Positions 20,298 through 30,610 are shown, counted from the stretch's first letter. The stretch is 30,610 nucleotides of DNA from Isohypsibius dastychi (GCA_034696485.1 JAQIWT010000160.1:1-30610), one strand, 5' to 3'. A program made the numbers and translations. The notes: generated by a model not told the origin, from the sequence alone.

Positions 20298-20468
20298 TGA
20301 TGGCACGTTGTTGATTGCATAACATTTGGAGAATTTTACAAGAAGTTTTTAGTTTTTTGTAGCTTGTTTTAACTATTCACAATTTTGAATGGAAAGCTGT
20401 TCCATCGGAATATTCAATAACCTGACAGAAATTCATTTCAGTTTAAAGCAAGCCTTTTTTGTCAGCGA

Positions 20469-23400
20469 TTAACTCGGTATAAATGGAAACTCGGGTATAA
20501 TCAAATAAACGTTGTTTCTTTCTGGAATTGTCACTTCTTGAGTTGGCACAAGTATTGCTTTTGTTTCTACCGTGTCAGTTTTCATGAGAATCCGGTTTCC
20601 GGTTTCTGAAATTTTCCTGTAATGTCCACGAAGCAGGCTGCTCCGAAGGAGGGTGTCGTCATGAAAACCAAAATAATCCCAGTCAAGGTCCTCTGTAACA
20701 TTGGCGTAGACGAATGCGTGGCAGGAACCCATCCGGTTTTTTCGTTCCCACACAACGACGAACGCATTGACCAGGAAAACTGTTCCTGATTTGGAGATGA
20801 AAAAGCAGTCACATCTTCGCTTCTGCGCAGATCGTAAAGTCCGAAGCTTTATCCGTTTCTCGGTTGTGCAGTTCGCGTAAATGGCCACGGTTCGGTTTTC
20901 TAAAAAAATGGAATTGTTCTTAATTTATTCACCGACAGTCCCACGAATACACTTGAATAAACGTTTGATATTCGATTGATTTTCTTCATTTTCACTTTCA
21001 CGACCCGCTCATTCAAAAGAGCAAGCTTCTCCCCTTACTTAAATTAATGCAACTCGGCTAGTCTCCGAAGAGTTAAGTACGAAATTAAACAACATAATTT
21101 CAGTGAACCTTGCGTACGTTTTGATATTTTCCGAAAACAAAGGACATCATGGATTTGACATGGATTTTTTCACAGATTTTACAGTCACGCAAACTTGAAC
21201 CGAACATAGCCTTACCAAGATCAGGGAACATATTGACCAAGTGAATCCTTAAAACAGTTGCTTCCGCAGGATTGTCCACCGAGAATTCTTTAACTGTTTT
21301 CGAAGCACCACTGAAATAAACTGCTCCAGATGGCAGAGAGAGCTTCAACGAATTCGGTTGGAGGCTATGGCAAATTTCTCGGGTCAGTTTCTGGATTACA
21401 TAATCACTTGATCCTTTCAGAAAAAGTGCTTCCATCCTTTTCGCTGCGGCCGAAAACATCATTTTGTTTGCGCATTCGACGTTCTGCTTGTACGCTCCCT
21501 TGATATGACCCTTGATCTGTTTTATGTTCCCCTCACATCCAAACATTGAGGTGATCCAAGGTGGACCCAACAGAAACACAAACTGGGCGAAATGCACCGC
21601 AAATTGGTGGAGGTTATAGCGCATATCTTGACAGTTTAGACGCTGATAACGGATGCCAAATTCGATGAGCAGAATGCTGACTTCCTTCAAGCCCTCAATT
21701 GTAACTCTCCTGCTGAATAGATACTGGTTGATCGAGGAAAACAGGGCGAAAAAGTTGAACTTTTCTTTCGTGGCATCAATGTTTGCTTGAATTTCCTTCC
21801 GAGCTGCGTCCGCCTTTGTTGCCTTAAGAGCGCGCTTGGAGGTCTCAATTTTATTCATAAAAAATCCGTGCAGAATCGGGATTGCTAAAACCAGCGTCCA
21901 AGCATACGTCTCATTTCCGCACCATTGTAAAGCTTCCTGGATGTCGCGCGCCGATCTTTGAAAAGTGTCCGTCAATTTGGCACTGCGGCATTGTTCGGCA
22001 ATTTCTTTCAATTCGCTGAGAGTGAGCATCCAAGGTGACCTATGAAACGTAGAAGAAAATATGATATAATTTCATCAAACATTGTTGGTTAAGGTTTGAA
22101 CAAAACGCCAAAGGAAAAATCATCAGCTAACGACGACCGCGTCTCTGTTTTTTTTGAAAACTCATGTTTCACTTTTTTACTAAACTCACTAATTTCAGAC
22201 GGGGTGAAAACGAGTTTTGGATTCTTTTCTCAGAATGCAAACCTCAGGTTGTGGCGTTTATACTGTCCCCCTTGATAGAAAGATATCTCAAGTAGCGTTT
22301 CATCGCGCTTGGCGTCCGCTACGTAGCATATTGCATATCGTGCAACGGATTTTACGTAACAACCTAAATCATTTTTTAGTTGTTCCTCGTGAATCGTTTG
22401 GTGCATCGTATTTTAACTGGAGGCAAATTTGATTCAGTTTCTCGAATAAACCTTCCAGAAAAAACCTTCGACTAAACCTCGAATAAACCTTTAGGACTTG
22501 TACTTGTTATAGCAAGAGTGATCGTTTTGTTAAGTTCACTTTAGTTATTGATAGTGTTTGGCGTTGGTCGACTACAAAAATAATGTCACTGAAGTTCTCC
22601 TGGACAGGAAAACGTGAGGTGACTTTCATACAATTATTTCATATCTGCTGGGTTCAATAGACTTGCTACAGATATGTTGATCTAGCGTGTACTCACATTA
22701 ACAAAATATATCTAAATCAGTTTACGATTCCTAGCCAGGGCGAGTTATCCCCCCCCCCCCCCAACTTTCGGGGGGGGGGGGGGGGGACAGAAAGCTATAG
22801 TTTCCAGAAAGCTGTCAAATTTCACATTTGTTCAGGTTCTGAAGCGTCTTATGCAAATGACTGAAAAGCATCAAAACAATTGTGGTTTGTCTGATCGATA
22901 TTCAGCAACAGACCAGCGCAAATTGTTTTCATTATTCTTAAAATAGACCAATTCGAAATTATCTCAGATTCTTACTTTCTATTCTCCGTGTGTTTAAGCA
23001 GCAGGAGCAGTTCTTTCCCTACTCCTTCACAAACCATATGCATTGAGTCTGGAGGAGTTTGGAAAACTTGGTTGAAATATGGAACGTCAGCTAAAAAGCT
23101 CACTCCAACGATCCCCAGAAACGAATCATATTTTTCGTTCTTGTCTGCCAGGTGAATCCGAATGGGCCGGACTTTTTTCAGGAGTCCTTTAGCTTGCATT
23201 TTTTTCTCGCTTTCTCGGTCCCATCTCTCCTGATAATATCCTGCAGTAAACAGTTCTGCCTTTTGAGCAAGAATCCGGCTGGCGGTTTCGTCTCGAAGAT
23301 CAAACAAATTCTGGCGGGCGTCCGGAAAGAACGGATAGGTCTGCTTAGTTTTGTTATCGACGCCGGGGCGAGTGGGAATCCGGACTCCTTTAAATGGACA

Positions 23401-24885
23401 ATGAGTGCAACCAAATTGAGCGTGAAAGTTCCGAATGAGGCGGACTTTGTAACGTTCTTGGACATCAGCAAGAAATGCGTACAAAAACACCTTGACCTTT
23501 TTCCATCCACCGGGCGTCCGAACTACTATGCCATCAGCAGCTAACTTCTTGAGTTCCGAAACGAAGGGCTTGTGGAGGCCGTTGACGATCCAGGGTGGGT
23601 CTTCCAAAACTTTTGAATATTCCTTTCTGGGTTTCGCATAAATTGTATGCAAATGCCATTCAGGGAACTGATCTGGCTGGAGAACAGCGAACTGGCCTAC
23701 CCAAATTGTCGCCGTCGAAGAATCAGAAATACTCGCCCCATCCGAATTTGCAACGATGACGAGAAAATCATCCTTCTGTTCAGCCAGCAACTTCCGGTAG
23801 ACGACACTCTCTCGATAGCAAGTGATACTTCCGTCCTGGGATTGAAGGCTGGCTGTTTCTTTCGACGTCTTGAATCTTCCGGTCGCCAAACCAAACTTAA
23901 TGTGATTCGTAATCGGGATGTAATTAAATCTCGTCAAGCTGCTGCTGGCAGGATCATGCTTCATGCCGCAGACTTTGTTTTCCCATTTCTGTTCGCAGCA
24001 GTATAACTGAGCGCCGTCCTCAATCGGGAGCATGTTCCCGCACTTGTCGCATGTAACATGAGAAGTATTCGGCTGAAGAAGAGTAACCATCGATAATTTG
24101 GACACCAGATTATCGTACGAAGAGGGAAAGTCGCCGGCTCTTGGCAACGCTCCGTGAATGAGCTTCACCAGCCTGTCCCTAGTCGTGATCGTGACTTTTC
24201 CGCGATCCACTATAGCCATGAACAAGGATATGAATTGGCCGACGGAAAATCTTGAGCCACTGACGATAGGATCATTCCACTCAAGCTGGCTTAACTCCTC
24301 AATCATATGACGGACTGGAACGGTTTCTGAATCCGGTGAAATTTTCGGCTGATTTTGATCGACTAATGATGCGGCGTCTTGTGTGATCGGGGTTTCTAAA
24401 AACATATCATTTTACAGCTCAGATATTCCGGACTATCGGTTTCGGAAATGTCCCATATTAGTGAGTTTCTGTTAGCAGAAGTCCCATCAGAATTACGAAG
24501 GTTACAATATTTCAAAGGCGACGAAACCTTGACTCTTTAAACAAAATACTGAGAAGATATCACGTTTCCCTTAAAAATTTATCTCACCCGAATCTACGTA
24601 GCTTTCGCCGATCGGCGACTCCAGGTCGGGATCTCCTTCAGTAAACTCCTTTTCAGTCGCAATTTGAGAGCCATTCTCCTGCGGGTCTTTTTCTCCCAGA
24701 CTTTCTGACGTTTTCGAAATTGTACGTTGATAATTCGGTTGCGCGGTGAAAACAGACGATAGAGGAGAGGTTGTAGCGACGACTTCCGGTGCTGCTAAAT
24801 TGAACACGCATTTACTCTTTCTGCCGTCAATTGTGGTTCTCTTCCTGATGCGGGTTTTTTTCTGGACTACCGATGACGCTGACAT
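20469..24885 (-). CDS. CACTA/EnSpm-like transposase gene, intron-containing
   Basis: Exons: 24588-24885, 22976-24395, 21100-22039 (or ending 21109), and a C-terminal exon 20469-20899. The first two joins keep phase (1, 2). The N terminus is basic (KKTRIRKRTTIDGRKSK). A probable zinc-binding unit is at about 215-246 (CDKCG ... CC ... CGMKH). A catalytic-type block, ANSDGASISDSST, puts the first acidic residue at D318. Then PDSMHMVCEGVGKELLLLL corresponds to the 'D-x-[ML]H-x5-G' block of transposase-domain proteins, and exon 3 has YNLHQFAVHFAQFVFLLGPPW with GCEGNIK, the usual C-terminal half. Exon 3 runs into a TGA at 21100-21102. Joining it to 20899 needs a weak GTTCAC donor plus a 19-base microexon (21039-21057), so the 3' end is uncertain. 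No terminal inverted repeats or target duplications seen. May be a degraded or domesticated element. Confidence 0.75.
22040..22975. other. Large intron of the transposase gene
   Basis: 936 bp, flanked by GTAAGA donor and TTTCATAG acceptor on the minus strand. No alternative coding frame supported. It contains the C14/G17 hairpin. The intron is far longer than most in this window, so it may include inserted repeat DNA. Confidence 0.5.
22749..22786. repeat. C14-AACTTTC-G17 inverted homopolymer hairpin
   Basis: Fourteen C (22749-22762), a seven-base spacer AACTTTC, then seventeen G (22770-22786), followed by GACAG. The two runs are fully complementary and could form a very stable hairpin or cruciform; the G-run alone could form a quadruplex. 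Run lengths may be unreliable in the assembly. Confidence 0.9.
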
Positions 24886-25477
24886 TGTAGGGTGTTAGCT
24901 ACAAATAAAAAAACAATATGAAAAAATGTCATCAAACTATAACAATCTCAACAACCAACAACCGCACAGAACAGAAAAAACAGTTTTTTACCTTCCCGTA
25001 CGGTTTCACAAATTTACCCATACGTTCCTCCCGATCATATGAACCAATCTCCGAAGCAAAGCTCTTTGAAATGATGCTCAAAACGTTTTATGAATTCGAA
25101 CCTGATTGTTGGTGAAAAACAACAACAATCTACTAAATCAATCAAGACTTAATACGTAAAGGCACGATGAAGCAACCGTATCGTTATAAGTTCCTAAGCC
25201 TAAGCCATTATTATTTTCGTGCGTGACAGGCTTAGTCATGTAGGAGAAGACTGCATAGCCGTAGGCTTTGCGAAGTTGCTCCTTGGAGGCGGGATTACCA
25301 ACGGCACCATAAATACCGCGTGCGTGCACCACAATCTTCACTTCTTTTCAATTCGGGCTTTTCCACTCTGCACTTTTCCCTCTCAAGCAATATTTATCTG
25401 TGACGGCCCTCGACGACCTCATTTATTGCTTCACGACCTTTCTTCGAACTGCTTTTAGAGGTCAACTTCCGCATCTC
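24886..25477. promoter_or_regulatory. Divergent intergenic region between transposase and three-RRM genes
   Basis: 592 bp between start codons on opposite strands. The right part has an acceptor-like TGCTTTTAG ending at about 25459, so a 5' UTR intron of the RRM gene is likely. A 67-codon minus-strand frame (25138-25341, MKIVVHARGIYGAVGNPASK...) lies inside it; its composition is protein-like but nothing else supports it. Confidence 0.4.
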
Positions 25478-26875
25478 ATGGCTTCCACAACAGCTAGTCC
25501 TTCAGCAGCATCTGGAAGTGTCCAACGTTGTCCAACAAGCATTACATTCAGCATTCCCGCGGACTACACTTACAAACACGGAGATGGGACTGAATATGGA
25601 TTTGATCAGGATACAGGTTTTGCAGCCCTCTACAGGAAATTCCCCATTGACACAGCAACACCTCGTCTGCTAATTACACACATCAGTCCTGATGTAAGTA
25701 TTCTTGTGGTTTTTTCTTTGGCTCTTGGCGATGCTTTTCTTTTTGTAAATTCATAAATCGAGTTGAGTATTCGTTATGTTGAATTCGCTGCCGTGACTGA
25801 ATGTTTCATGAATTTTCAGATGGAACGGGCTGACCTTTTTGACCTCATGAAGCAGTTCGGTTTGGTGAAGGATCTCGTTATCGTCCGTCACAAGGAAGGC
25901 CACGGCCCTGCTGGATTTGCGTTCGTGGATTATTTCAAACCTGCAGATGCCCAAAACGCCATCAGGAAAGGTCATGGTTTTGTCTTCTTTGGGAAAAGAC
26001 TTGGCGTGAGTTGACCTTTATTTTTTGGGTTGTGTTTTCGTTGGCGGGGTTCAGAGGCTTTTGGTTGTCAATTTGCAATTTCTGACATGTACATTGTTCC
26101 AGGTACGTGCCGCTGGTCCTCACGAGCAAGCTTTGCCTCTCTCCAAGCTCCATGTGACTGGGTAATTGCTCGTTTTATCTCAGAATTATAACCAGGTTTC
26201 AGTTTGTTTGTTTTCCTTCAGATTTCCCGTGTATTGGAATGTGGTTGATGTTCTGAAATTCTTCAGTTCAGGAGGTCAGATCCACGGATGCAAGTTGATG
26301 TTGGACGAACTGAGTGAGAATTTTCTGTACTTGCAGGGGTTGTTTCTCGTTTTTGATTTACTTTTGATTTGGCGATTCTCTTGTTCCCTCATTTTCTTTT
26401 TACATTGCTTGTATATTGATAGTTGTTTTTTTCCAGATGTTTCGCGATCAGTTGCTTTCGTGACTTACAGCAGAACAGCTGATGCTGCCACCGCCGTCGA
26501 ACACTTCCGGTACACTTCCATCGCTGGCAAACCTCTTCGTGTATCTTTGACGTTTAGCCGGCCTCGAGCTCTACCTTCGCCCACTTTTCCAGTATTTATT
26601 GGGAATCTTGGACCTGATTGTGTCAATTCCACACTTGCAGAAATGTTTGAAGAATTTGCAGTTTCAAGCGTGCATGTAAGGTTTCAGTTTTCATTGTTTT
26701 GATGGGTTCGATATGTTTTGTTTTTAAGGTGGTCGAGGGTAGGAACCGATCGGATCGACGATATGGGTTCATCAACTTCACGGACCGGGGTCATGCGCTT
26801 GAGGCAGTTCATCGATTCCAGCGGTTTCCGGTCGATGATGGACACTTTCTGGTCATTCATGCCCGCTTTGTCTAA
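25478..26875 (+). CDS. Protein with three tandem RRM domains
   Basis: Six exons: 25478-25693, 25820-26005, 26103-26161, 26222-26313, 26437-26675, 26729-26875; phases 0, 0, 2, 1, 0; stop TAA 26873-26875; 312 residues. Short Ser/Ala-rich N terminus. RRM1: RNP2-like LLITHIS, RNP1-like GPAGFAFVDY. RRM2: LHVTGFP with RSVAFVTYS. RRM3: PVFIGNL with RRYGFINF. The three domains follow with very short linkers and the protein stops right after RRM3, so there is no auxiliary domain. Tandem RRMs bind single-stranded RNA; arrangements like this occur in ELAV, PABP and splicing factors, but I cannot assign an orthologue. The RRM1-RRM2 pair first recalled DBHS proteins; the third RRM and the lack of a NOPS/coiled coil argue against that. 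Confidence 0.85.
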
Positions 26876-27185
26876 GCATTTTTTGTCCTCTCTCATTTCT
26901 TGCTGCCGTTGATATTTAAATTTGATTTTACATGTGATCTTGCTTGCCTGATTTTGATCTCTTATTTTGATTGTTTTGATGCATCGATTTTTATCTTCTC
27001 GATTTGGCTGATCTTTTTCGGTCGTAGGTGTTGTTTAATCAGCTGATGTAAATTCTGAACAAAATATGGACTGTTTTTCACGGAATGTTTTCGGTTTGAT
27101 TCGGCAACATTCATACCTCGGTGACAAATCATGAACGATGAACGAAATTTGTTAACAAAACATGTAACAACACAGCCGGAAGTGA
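26876..27185. other. Convergent 3' flanks of the RRM gene and the PTB adaptor
   Basis: 310 bp, T-rich, between two genes that point toward each other. No coding frame supported. Both 3' UTRs presumably lie here. Confidence 0.4.
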
Positions 27186-27848
27186 TCAAAAAAAATTCAA
27201 AGATCGTCGCCGACTCCATTCCGCCACTGCTCTCTGGTCCATCAACATTGTTGTACGAAATGCCGCTGTCCTCGCTTGATGCATCCAAGCATAATTTGAC
27301 TTGTTAGGTGTTTTTGATAATGTCGGTTCGGATTTCCCACTAGCATCTTGGAATAAAATGTTGGCATAATGTAAACCGTCTCCTGATGATGGAACCATCA
27401 GCCGGTCACAATTGATTCCATTGAGCACTGGATCGGCCGGAATATAATGCAAATTGAGAAGAAATTCTTCATTCGTCCAACCTCGCGCTTTATAAATCTT
27501 TTGATGATGGAGCTGGCTCTCACATTCAAAAAATTTGGTGACTATCGGCTGGAGATTTCGTCCGGTGACATCCCAGCTTCCCACACCCAAATCGCATTCC
27601 CGTCCAGTTTGAAAATCAAAACCTCCATCTTTAAACGCGAAAGTCCGTATCACTTTCCGTTCCCAAATTAGATGATAACCGTCATGTCTTTCATCATTAT
27701 TCTTGGGGTAGAAAACAATCATATCGCCGTAGACTTTGAGGATCCCTTTGCCCAATTTCTTATTGTCCTTCCACAGTTTGACTTTCCATCCGGCTTGACC
27801 ATGTTGATCTTTGGATTTTTGAACATTTTTGCTGCCAGAAGCTCCCAT
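27186..27848 (-). CDS. FRS2-like myristoylated PTB-domain adaptor
   Basis: Single open frame of 220 residues, ATG at 27848, stop at 27186-27188. The protein starts MGASGSK, a good N-myristoylation signal (Gly2, Ser6), which would hold it at the plasma membrane. Residues about 20-110 resemble the IRS-type PTB domain of FRS2/FRS3 and DOK proteins: WKVKLWKDNKKLGKGILKVY, then DMIVFYP, LIWERKVIRTFAFKDGGFDF, and QTGRECDLGVGSWDV, paralleling FRS2's 'FSFESGRRCQTGQGIFAF'. FRS2 docks on FGF and Trk receptors and recruits GRB2/SHP2. The region after the PTB is only about 100 residues and carries few tyrosines (HLHY-type contexts only), far shorter than the FRS2 docking tail. A splice near the 3' end cannot be excluded. 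Two receptor kinases lie in the same window, but no direct link is shown. Confidence 0.7.
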   Translation of the reverse strand: MGASGSKNVQKSKDQHGQAGWKVKLWKDNKKLGKGILKVYGDMIVFYPKNNDERHDGYHLIWERKVIRTFAFKDGGFDFQTGRECDLGVGSWDVTGRNLQPIVTKFFECESQLHHQKIYKARGWTNEEFLLNLHYIPADPVLNGINCDRLMVPSSGDGLHYANILFQDASGKSEPTLSKTPNKSNYAWMHQARTAAFRTTMLMDQRAVAEWSRRRSLNFF

Positions 27849-28840
27849 TTCTACAAATCATTTTACATGGTATAGAACGAGCAAAAAGGTTGAAAAATGT
27901 TCATAAACAGATTTCCATAAATTTCCGAAACATCATCGCAACTCACTTACCCGCAAAGATTTTGCAATTTATCTGGATGTAGTATAAAATAATTCACACC
28001 AGAGAAAGCATAAAGAAATTTCGTTTAACGCAAACAAAAAGCCCAACAATGTTGTTGCGCAAAATTCAGAATGTGGACGAACAAATTGCGCAATGGTAAT
28101 CCGTCAAGATGTAGTGAATTACATCTGTCGTATTCAATGAGTGATTAGATCGTGATGAATCAGTCATATGATTTTATCTTTAATATGTACATCCTTTATA
28201 AAATTTGTATGTTGGAAATGTCAATTAAATGGCATCTGATTAAAAACATAAGAATTCCAACTGTAACTTAAAGGATAGTATCTTGTGATTTTATCGTCGG
28301 AAATTCAGTACAAAAAATCCATCCGATTAATCCCCAAAGTTTAATATTTTTTAGCTGGATACATCTGATGTACTTTTAGGCTTTGCTAAACATAATATTT
28401 TAATCTGATGTATAAAATATTGTTTTACATCTTAATATTTCTCTCAGATTGGAAGAAATACATCTGATCTATAATCAAAGATGGATAAGTTTGGTTTTTC
28501 AATCACAAACAAAACTGATGTCGTTTTGGTTTTTGACTGGCATCTGATGCTGAACACATGGACATCCGATTCGTTGATTTCTGTGATGGAATCGGGTTCC
28601 CGATCGGGAAAGTTGATAAGCTGCTGTCAAAAGTTGTTTTAAAAGTGTTGCTGCAGTACACTGAACTGAATTCAATATTTAAAAGGCGCATGCATGTAAA
28701 GGGAGCCAGCAATTACCGGAGTGTCCCATCTTCTGGTGATTTCATGAAATTATTATGATAACTGAATCGCGTACGTAATTATTTTTGGAGAAATTATTTT
28801 GGTTGGTGTTCTTTTCGATATTTGGCTGTGACTGTGTTAT
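27849..28840. other. Intergenic, between the PTB adaptor and secreted-family member 4
   Basis: 992 bp, strongly AT-rich, with the CATCTGATG-rich repeat region B covering about 28100-28615. Contains the promoter of the minus-strand PTB gene. The remaining parts show no coding frame. Confidence 0.4.
28100..28615. repeat. CATCTGATG-rich repeat region, copy B
   Basis: Contains at least seven CATCTGAT(G)-like words, including ACATCTGATGTA near 28363 and CATCTGATG near 28541. Shares with region A (4138-4545) a 23-base exact match (28457-28479), a 15-base match (28539-28553), TTTTTCAATCAC near 28495 and the palindrome CCCGATCGGG near 28599. Block order differs from region A. It lies upstream of the PTB adaptor and downstream of secreted-family member 4; region A lies upstream of member 3. 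Either a dispersed degenerate repeat or an E-box-rich regulatory cluster. Confidence 0.6.
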
Positions 28841-29671
28841 TTATTCAGATTCATATAATAGATTACCTGAGCCGTCTGCATTCGGTTTCGGAGTTGTGGG
28901 TATATCACGTCCGAGAATTCCCCTTCCGATAATTTGTCCCACAACCCCATCTCCCACAACGCGTCGCAGCGCGTATCTGAAAGAAGAATATTTATTTAGT
29001 TGACAGATTTTTCCCAAAACAATGCTCGTGATTGCCAAGAAAATTCAGAAAAGTCTTTTCCTGAAAACATTTTTTGTTTATTGTATATCAGGTATATTTC
29101 AACTTTCTTGCAACGTTCAGTATGTTTTGTGGAGACAGTCTGCGACTCCACTGAATTTCCCCAAAAAATTAAGTGTGAAACGTTGTCATCCACCGCACCC
29201 TTGTCTCGTTTTGCGAAAAATTTGTTGCTTTGAATCAAAATTCCACAGGCAGAGTTTTAAAGATCCAAAAACTTAAATTCAAAATCTTAAATTTATTCCA
29301 AGATTTCACACGAGACACATCTCATGTATAGATTGAACTCACCCTTGAATATAATTGATCAAGGCGCTGGTTTTATCTTGACTATTTGCAACTGCAGCAA
29401 TTCCTCCAGTCAAGATGAAATCCTGAATTCCGGACATGAGCTGCTGAAAATAACCGTAGAATTTATATTCCGGTTGTGTTGTTTGTTTTTTTGGTTTTGT
29501 AATAAACTTTTCTTGTTTAGTAGAAAAGAAAACCATGCAGTTAGGAAACTGTACCGAGTTGTCTGCAGCTTGGCGCTTAATCCTGAACGGTTCGTTGAAA
29601 TTTCTGGAATATACCATCGCACATTCTCCTCCATAAATAAATAATAGTAATCCAATCGGCACGAAATTCAT
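28841..29671 (-). CDS. Small secreted precursor protein, family member 4 (three exons)
   Basis: Exons 29555-29671, 29343-29443 and 28841-28976; phases 0 and 2; stop TAA 28841-28843; 117 residues. Start ATG at 29671 gives signal peptide MNFVPIGLLLFIYGGECA. The basic site RIKR comes six residues before the first splice, and exon 1 is 117 nt, exactly as in member 2. Exon 2 encodes QLMSGIQDFILTGGIAA then NSQDKTSALINYIQG, matching the 'GG...DK' core. Exon 3 encodes YALRRVVGDGVVGQIIGRGI, then TTPKPNADGSG. The first donor (GTACAG) is weak. A GTAATC after GGCTCAG at about 28858 could be another donor leading to a longer tail, so the C terminus is uncertain. It lies about 25 kb from the other members, on the same strand. 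Confidence 0.75.
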
Positions 29672-30542
29672 TTTTTACTCCAGCCGGAAGTGACCAGACG
29701 AGCTCAAGGATTAGCTGATTACACAAAAATAATCGAAGGTACGATGACTGAAACTTGAGCGACGCGTACCTTTCTCTTGTAAACAGAGAAAAAAACACAT
29801 TGATGAAATGTGAGAAGGAACGACGAATTATGCTAACAAATGTAATTTTGAGTAGACATGGAAAGGACAGCACGCACACTCGAAACGAGTTATTAGTCAT
29901 CGGTGTTTTTTGTTGGAAAAAATTTGTTGACTGACCAGTTTTTATCTGAAACTGGGTGGGTTTGTTGGGACTGATGCGAGGATGTCATTGTTTTCTTCGT
30001 ACAAACAATTGACATGGTTAGGTTCAGATTATTCTCGCATTTTTATTCATGTTTTGTTTCTGAAATCCTGATTAAATATTGTGATTAAATTTGGTATTCT
30101 GTACAGATTACGGTGCGAAAATGTTCTAGCCAGCCCAGAATGATCTTGTGTAAAAACTGGGTGTTTTACTCTGTACTATCATTAATGGAAATTTCATTTT
30201 ATTCCATCAGCTGCTTATCTACCCCAGTCTCGAAAATTTGATAGGAAATATAGAACGAAACAAAGCTCAATCTCTACTATTCTGACAGCGGCAGTACTTG
30301 AGAGTAAAATAAAATAGTTACCTTACGTCGCATTCTGGTTTTGTTGCTGAACTAAAAACGTTCCTCAATTACTATACCATTTTTCACAGACCGATTTAGC
30401 AGTAAAAGTCACAGACGTTTTCTCTACACTCTTTTTTATGGCGATGTTTTTACAGTGATAAGTTGTTTTTGAGTCCTACCTTTTTTGTGCGCATAGACCT
30501 ATGAAATCCATGTGTTAAATGACGAATTTCGGTACTGCTTTT
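29672..30542. other. Intergenic, between secreted-family member 4 and the 5S rRNA gene
   Basis: 871 bp with no supported coding frame. The left end should hold the promoter of member 4 (minus strand). 5S genes carry their promoter internally, so little is expected just upstream of 30543. No repeat recognised. Confidence 0.4.
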
Positions 30543-30610
30543 GCCTACGACCATACCACGTAGAATGCTCCCGATCCCGTTCGATCTCGGAAGATAAGCT
30601 ACGTCGGGCC
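30543..30610 (+). rRNA. 5S ribosomal RNA, 5' 68 nt (cut by window end)
   Basis: Begins GCCTACGACCATACCACG, the standard animal 5S start, and continues with CCCGATCCCGTTCGATCTCG, GGAAG and AAGCTACGTCGGG, which is the box A part of the internal RNA polymerase III promoter. Helix III/II strands agree: CCACGTAG pairs with CTACG-TCGG, where most animals have CGTTG/CAACG, so both sides have changed together. That supports a functional copy. About 50 nt of the normal ~120 nt lie beyond the window, so boxes IE/C and the terminator are not seen. Confidence 0.93.

Noticed and set aside
25478-26875. DBHS (NONO/PSPC1-like) assignment
   Set aside because: Three RRMs are present and the protein ends right after the third; no NOPS region or coiled coil.
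1-30610. CRISPR arrays, prokaryotic operons, ribosome binding sites
   Set aside because: The window is spliced eukaryotic DNA; no regularly spaced direct repeats or operon-like gene packing were seen.

Overview
This is eukaryotic nuclear DNA from an invertebrate animal with compact, intron-rich genes. Introns are mostly about 45-150 bp with GT...(T)TTCAG borders. I rebuilt every gene model by hand, requiring reading phase to be preserved across each splice. Gene content is clearly metazoan: two receptor tyrosine kinases, a C/EBP-type bZIP, a BTB-BACK-PHR protein, an FRS2-like PTB adaptor, a three-RRM protein and a 5S rRNA. The 5S start and the short introns fit an ecdysozoan such as a nematode or tardigrade better than an arthropod, but I cannot name the species.

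Layout. 1-410: last exon of a BTB/PHR-like gene on +. 613-4110: a tandem minus-strand cluster of small secreted, apparently furin-processed proteins (two complete genes and one member lacking visible 5' exons). 4890-9012: a many-exon minus-strand gene of unknown function whose exon junctions are almost all phase 1. 9898-11806 (minus): receptor tyrosine kinase 1, head-to-head with a C/EBP-like gene (12212-13164, plus). 13470-14494: unstable-looking DNA with a ~480 bp foldback element and several C/G homopolymer runs. 14695-15577: three-exon gene of unknown function. 16010-17823: receptor tyrosine kinase 2. 18592-20297: BTB-BACK-PHR gene. 20469-24885 (minus): intron-containing CACTA/EnSpm-like transposase gene with a C14/G17 hairpin in one intron. 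25478-26875: three-RRM protein. 27186-27848 (minus): myristoylated PTB adaptor. 28841-29671 (minus): a fourth member of the secreted family. 30543-30610: start of a 5S rRNA gene, cut by the window end.

Functional picture. Two short-ectodomain receptor kinases, an FRS2-like docking protein and a family of processed secreted peptides lie within one 30 kb window. A ligand-receptor-adaptor relationship is attractive but is inference only. The strongest candidate for something undescribed is the secreted family: signal peptide, R-x-[KR]-R site just before a phase-0 splice, a conserved 'GG...DK' core, and a fast-diverging low-complexity tail. The strongest protein oddity is the kinase pair: both have complete catalytic motifs, no tyrosine in the activation loop, and the same unusual 'LPWRI..xE' P+1 segment.
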